Assembly (NCBI RefSeq): GCF_001466305.1
Contig: NZ_JWID01000012.1
Location: forward strand, 1 to 48,245
Length of the DNA: 48,245 nt
Source: Defluviitalea phaphyphila
GTDB taxonomy: Bacteria > Bacillota > Clostridia > Lachnospirales > Defluviitaleaceae
Reading direction: 5' to 3'
Of this stretch, positions 46,563-48,245 are shown piece by piece (position 1 is the stretch's first letter; every line of letters begins with the position of its first letter). The notes below the pieces were generated by a model. The model did not search any database. It worked only from the letters and a program-made list of their open reading frames with translations, and was not told the origin of the DNA. Made by a program: the position numbers and the translations under genes.

Positions 46563-46930
46563 GGATAGTGTCAAGTTACTGTAGGAAAAAATAATTATTC
46601 TTTCCCCATATTTTATGCAATACCCTAGAGTACTTAATTTATTAATTATCAACATCTTTATATTAATTTTTTGAATGCTTCCTTTACTATCTTTACACCT
46701 ATTTCATCTAATGATTTACTTGTATCTTGGATAAATTTAGATATATCTCTACTATTTAATATCAAGTCTATATTATTTTTAATATCTTTAGTGATTTTTT
46801 CTGTAATTCCGTGTATAATTGTATTCATAAGAATAGCCTCCTTTATGTATGGGTTTTGGACTACTTATATCGCAACATATGGGGCTATTCTTTTTTTATA
46901 TTTTTCCTACAATTATTTTAAGTTCTCGCC
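46563..46930 (-). mobile_element. Internally deleted IS remnant (ISLre2/UPF0236-like)
   Basis: Two ends of an insertion sequence remain without most of the transposase. The plus-strand left part and the reverse complement of the right part both read TGTAGGAAAAA (46580-46590 and 46901-46911), and both carry CCCCATAT further inside, giving imperfect inverted repeats of about 35-50 bp. Just outside are TTCTCACCA (46554-46562) and TTCTCGCCA (46923-46931), which may be a decayed target-site duplication. Only the start of a transposase gene remains between. It fills most of the 566 bases between tRNA-Gln and the next gene. Confidence 0.6.
46658..46828 (-). pseudogene. Transposase N-terminal fragment, ISLre2/UPF0236-like
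   Basis: A 56-codon frame from an ATG behind AAAGGAGG. The segment ISKFIQDTSKSLDEIGVKIV and the following KEAF resemble the N-terminal end of ISLre2-type (UPF0236) transposases, which have about 400-450 residues. The frame stops at TAA right after KKLI and the sequence then runs straight into the other IS end, so the catalytic part is gone. The family assignment is from memory of the pattern. Confidence 0.55.
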
Positions 46931-47054
46931 AAAAGTTATATTATTTATACAAATTTTGATTATTTTTAAATTGTATTTTTATAAAATAATTATTAAAATA
47001 TTATTATAAAGTTTATAATATACTAAATCTTTAAAAAAAGAGGGAATAGTTATT

Positions 47055-48104
47055 ATGTACGATTTTTTCAATAGAATACTATTAATAACATCTATTGTAA
47101 CTCTTAATAGTATTTTATTTAAAAGTTATTGGTTTAAACCTAATAAATATAAAAAACAGCTTTTAGGCATAGTAGGAGGACTTTCTGGGATATTATTGAT
47201 TATTTACCCTTATTTAGAAAGTAATTTTTTAACTTATTTGAGTTCTTTATGGATTATACTCTCTCCCTCATTTCTCTTTGGTGGATTTATATCTTGTTTA
47301 ATATCTGGAATAATTATTTTTATCTTCTATTCTATTTTCTATTTTTCATTGGAAGTATTCTTTTTAACTTTATTATTTATTTTATCTTGTGGTTTATTTA
47401 GTAAATTATATTTAAATAAACTAGAAAAATGGATAATAATAAATATTTTATTTTCTATTATAACTTTTATTTATTCAAAATATTTATTAATTCCTTATAA
47501 TAATATTTTAATTAATTTATTATCAAGTATATATTTAATAATTTTAATATCCATATTCAAAAAAAATTATCATTCTTACTTCCAACTTAAAACTCAAGCT
47601 ACAAAGGATTTTTTAACAGAAATTAATAATTCTCGTCAATTTAACATTATCCTCAATCATACTTTTACATGTGCTGTTAAAAATAATCAAAAATTATCTA
47701 TTATCATATTAGATATAGATTATTTTAAATCTATAAATGATACTTATGGACATCCTGCTGGAGATAAAATATTAAAACAATTTGCCCTAATCCTTAAAAA
47801 CTTTTGTCCTACAAAAAATATTTTTAGAATAGGTGGAGAAGAATTTTGTATTTTACTTCCTGAATACTCTCTTTCTAAAGCTTATGATGTAGCAGAAAAA
47901 ATTCGCAGTGCAGTACAAAATCATAAATTTAAAATAGATTACAATAATTATGTTAATATAACCGTATCCATTGGAATATCTAATTATCCTAGTATGGCAA
48001 AAGATAAAGAAACTCTCATAAAATCAGCAGATGAAGCTCTTTATGAAGCAAAAAAATCTGGTCGCAACAAAGTTAATATTCCTATAAAAATATATAATAA
48101 ATAA
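47055..48104 (+). CDS. Membrane diguanylate cyclase (GGDEF domain)
   Basis: A 349-residue protein with about six hydrophobic segments in the first 175 residues and a C-terminal GGDEF domain (about 185-345). The catalytic loop is RIGGEEF (near residue 257), a permitted active form; DIDYFKSINDTYGHPAGDKIL and ADEALYEAKKSGRN are also intact. The inhibitory RxxD site, normally five residues before GGDEF, is absent (CPTK region), so there should be no product inhibition. It should make cyclic di-GMP in response to an unknown membrane signal. ATG behind AGAGGGA; ends at a bidirectional terminator. Confidence 0.93.
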   Translation: MYDFFNRILLITSIVTLNSILFKSYWFKPNKYKKQLLGIVGGLSGILLIIYPYLESNFLTYLSSLWIILSPSFLFGGFISCLISGIIIFIFYSIFYFSLEVFFLTLLFILSCGLFSKLYLNKLEKWIIINILFSIITFIYSKYLLIPYNNILINLLSSIYLIILISIFKKNYHSYFQLKTQATKDFLTEINNSRQFNIILNHTFTCAVKNNQKLSIIILDIDYFKSINDTYGHPAGDKILKQFALILKNFCPTKNIFRIGGEEFCILLPEYSLSKAYDVAEKIRSAVQNHKFKIDYNNYVNITVSIGISNYPSMAKDKETLIKSADEALYEAKKSGRNKVNIPIKIYNK

Positions 48105-48132
48105 AATCCACATAAATGTGGATTTTATTTAT
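48101..48132. terminator. Bidirectional terminator between convergent genes
   Basis: AATAAAATCCACAT / ATGTGGATTTTATT is a perfect stem with a very short loop, flanked by AT runs; it can end both the GGDEF gene and the convergent minus-strand gene. Confidence 0.9.
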
Positions 48133-48245
48133 TATTTTTCAATTTTTCATGAATTGATTTAGCCGCCTTTTTACCTGCTCCCATAGCTAAAATAACAGTA
48201 GCTGCTCCAGTTACTACATCTCCTCCAGCATAAACATTTTCTTTA
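48125..48245 (-). CDS. Glutamate synthase small subunit-like oxidoreductase, C-terminal part
   Basis: The last 39 codons of a flavin oxidoreductase of the GltD/NfnB/SudA type; the gene runs out of the window on the right. The end VYAGGDVVTGAATVILAMGA followed by a Lys-rich tail is the FAD-binding signature at the C terminus of these proteins. In anaerobes this family acts in glutamate synthesis or as the large subunit of NADH-dependent ferredoxin:NADP oxidoreductase; too little is present to choose. Confidence 0.85.
   Translation of the reverse strand, partial: KENVYAGGDVVTGAATVILAMGAGKKAAKSIHEKLKNNK

Noticed and set aside
46671-47009. A 112-codon plus-strand open frame over the IS remnant
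   Set aside because: It has no ribosome site, is dominated by Phe, Ile and Leu as expected from AT-rich antisense DNA, and runs opposite the transposase fragment.

Overview
The window is one contiguous, very AT-rich chromosomal stretch (by eye well under 35% G+C, not computed) from an endospore-forming, anaerobic-type Firmicute of the class Clostridia. Evidence is the sporulation set (spoIIE, yabP, yabQ, spoVT, spoVG), low-G+C Gram-positive housekeeping genes in the conserved order seen in Clostridium and Alkaliphilus relatives, TTG/GTG starts behind strong AGGAGG-type ribosome sites, and a B12-dependent methionine synthase. I cannot name the genus.

Layout. Positions 1-8900 (all minus strand) hold the cell-wall precursor/c-di-AMP block cdaA-cdaR and glmM-glmS, and a split methionine synthase (activation-domain gene then metH). 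Positions 9100-11900 hold two uncharacterised membrane proteins and a lipoprotein with a glycosidase-like domain. Positions 12000-17800 hold greA-lysS, an uncharacterised Rossmann-like gene, dusB, coaX and an ECF transporter substrate-binding subunit whose leader carries two tandem hairpins that match the architecture of the pan RNA motif; the three facts together point to pantothenate uptake and CoA synthesis. Positions 17750-25600 hold a DUF6145-type gene, birA, ftsH, a 3'-truncated hpt, tilS, a small membrane protein and spoIIE. Positions 25780-38420 hold tRNA-Met, divIC, yabQ, yabP, rqcP, hup, mazG, spoVT, a PrsA-like foldase, mfd, pth, prs, glmU, spoVG and purR.

At 38655 the strand switches: murC and a dnaD-like/dnaC-like pair run on plus, with four perfect DnaA boxes (TTATCCACA) in the 336 bases around the dnaD promoter. 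A metallophosphoesterase (minus), an L,D-transpeptidase (plus) and a chemotaxis receptor (minus) follow. The last 2.5 kb is accessory: a 53-codon internal-deletion remnant of a xylulokinase gene, tRNA-Leu and tRNA-Gln, a decayed IS remnant (ISLre2/UPF0236-like) with imperfect inverted repeats, a membrane diguanylate cyclase and the 3' end of a glutamate synthase small-subunit-like gene.

I saw no CRISPR array, prophage, toxin cluster or clearly new multi-gene system. The observations most worth checking are the tandem pan-type leader in front of an ECF transporter gene, the DnaA-box cluster at dnaD, the loss of the hpt PRPP loop, the 21-bp-spaced spoIIE promoter, and the repeated pattern of internal-deletion remnants (hpt, xylB, transposase).
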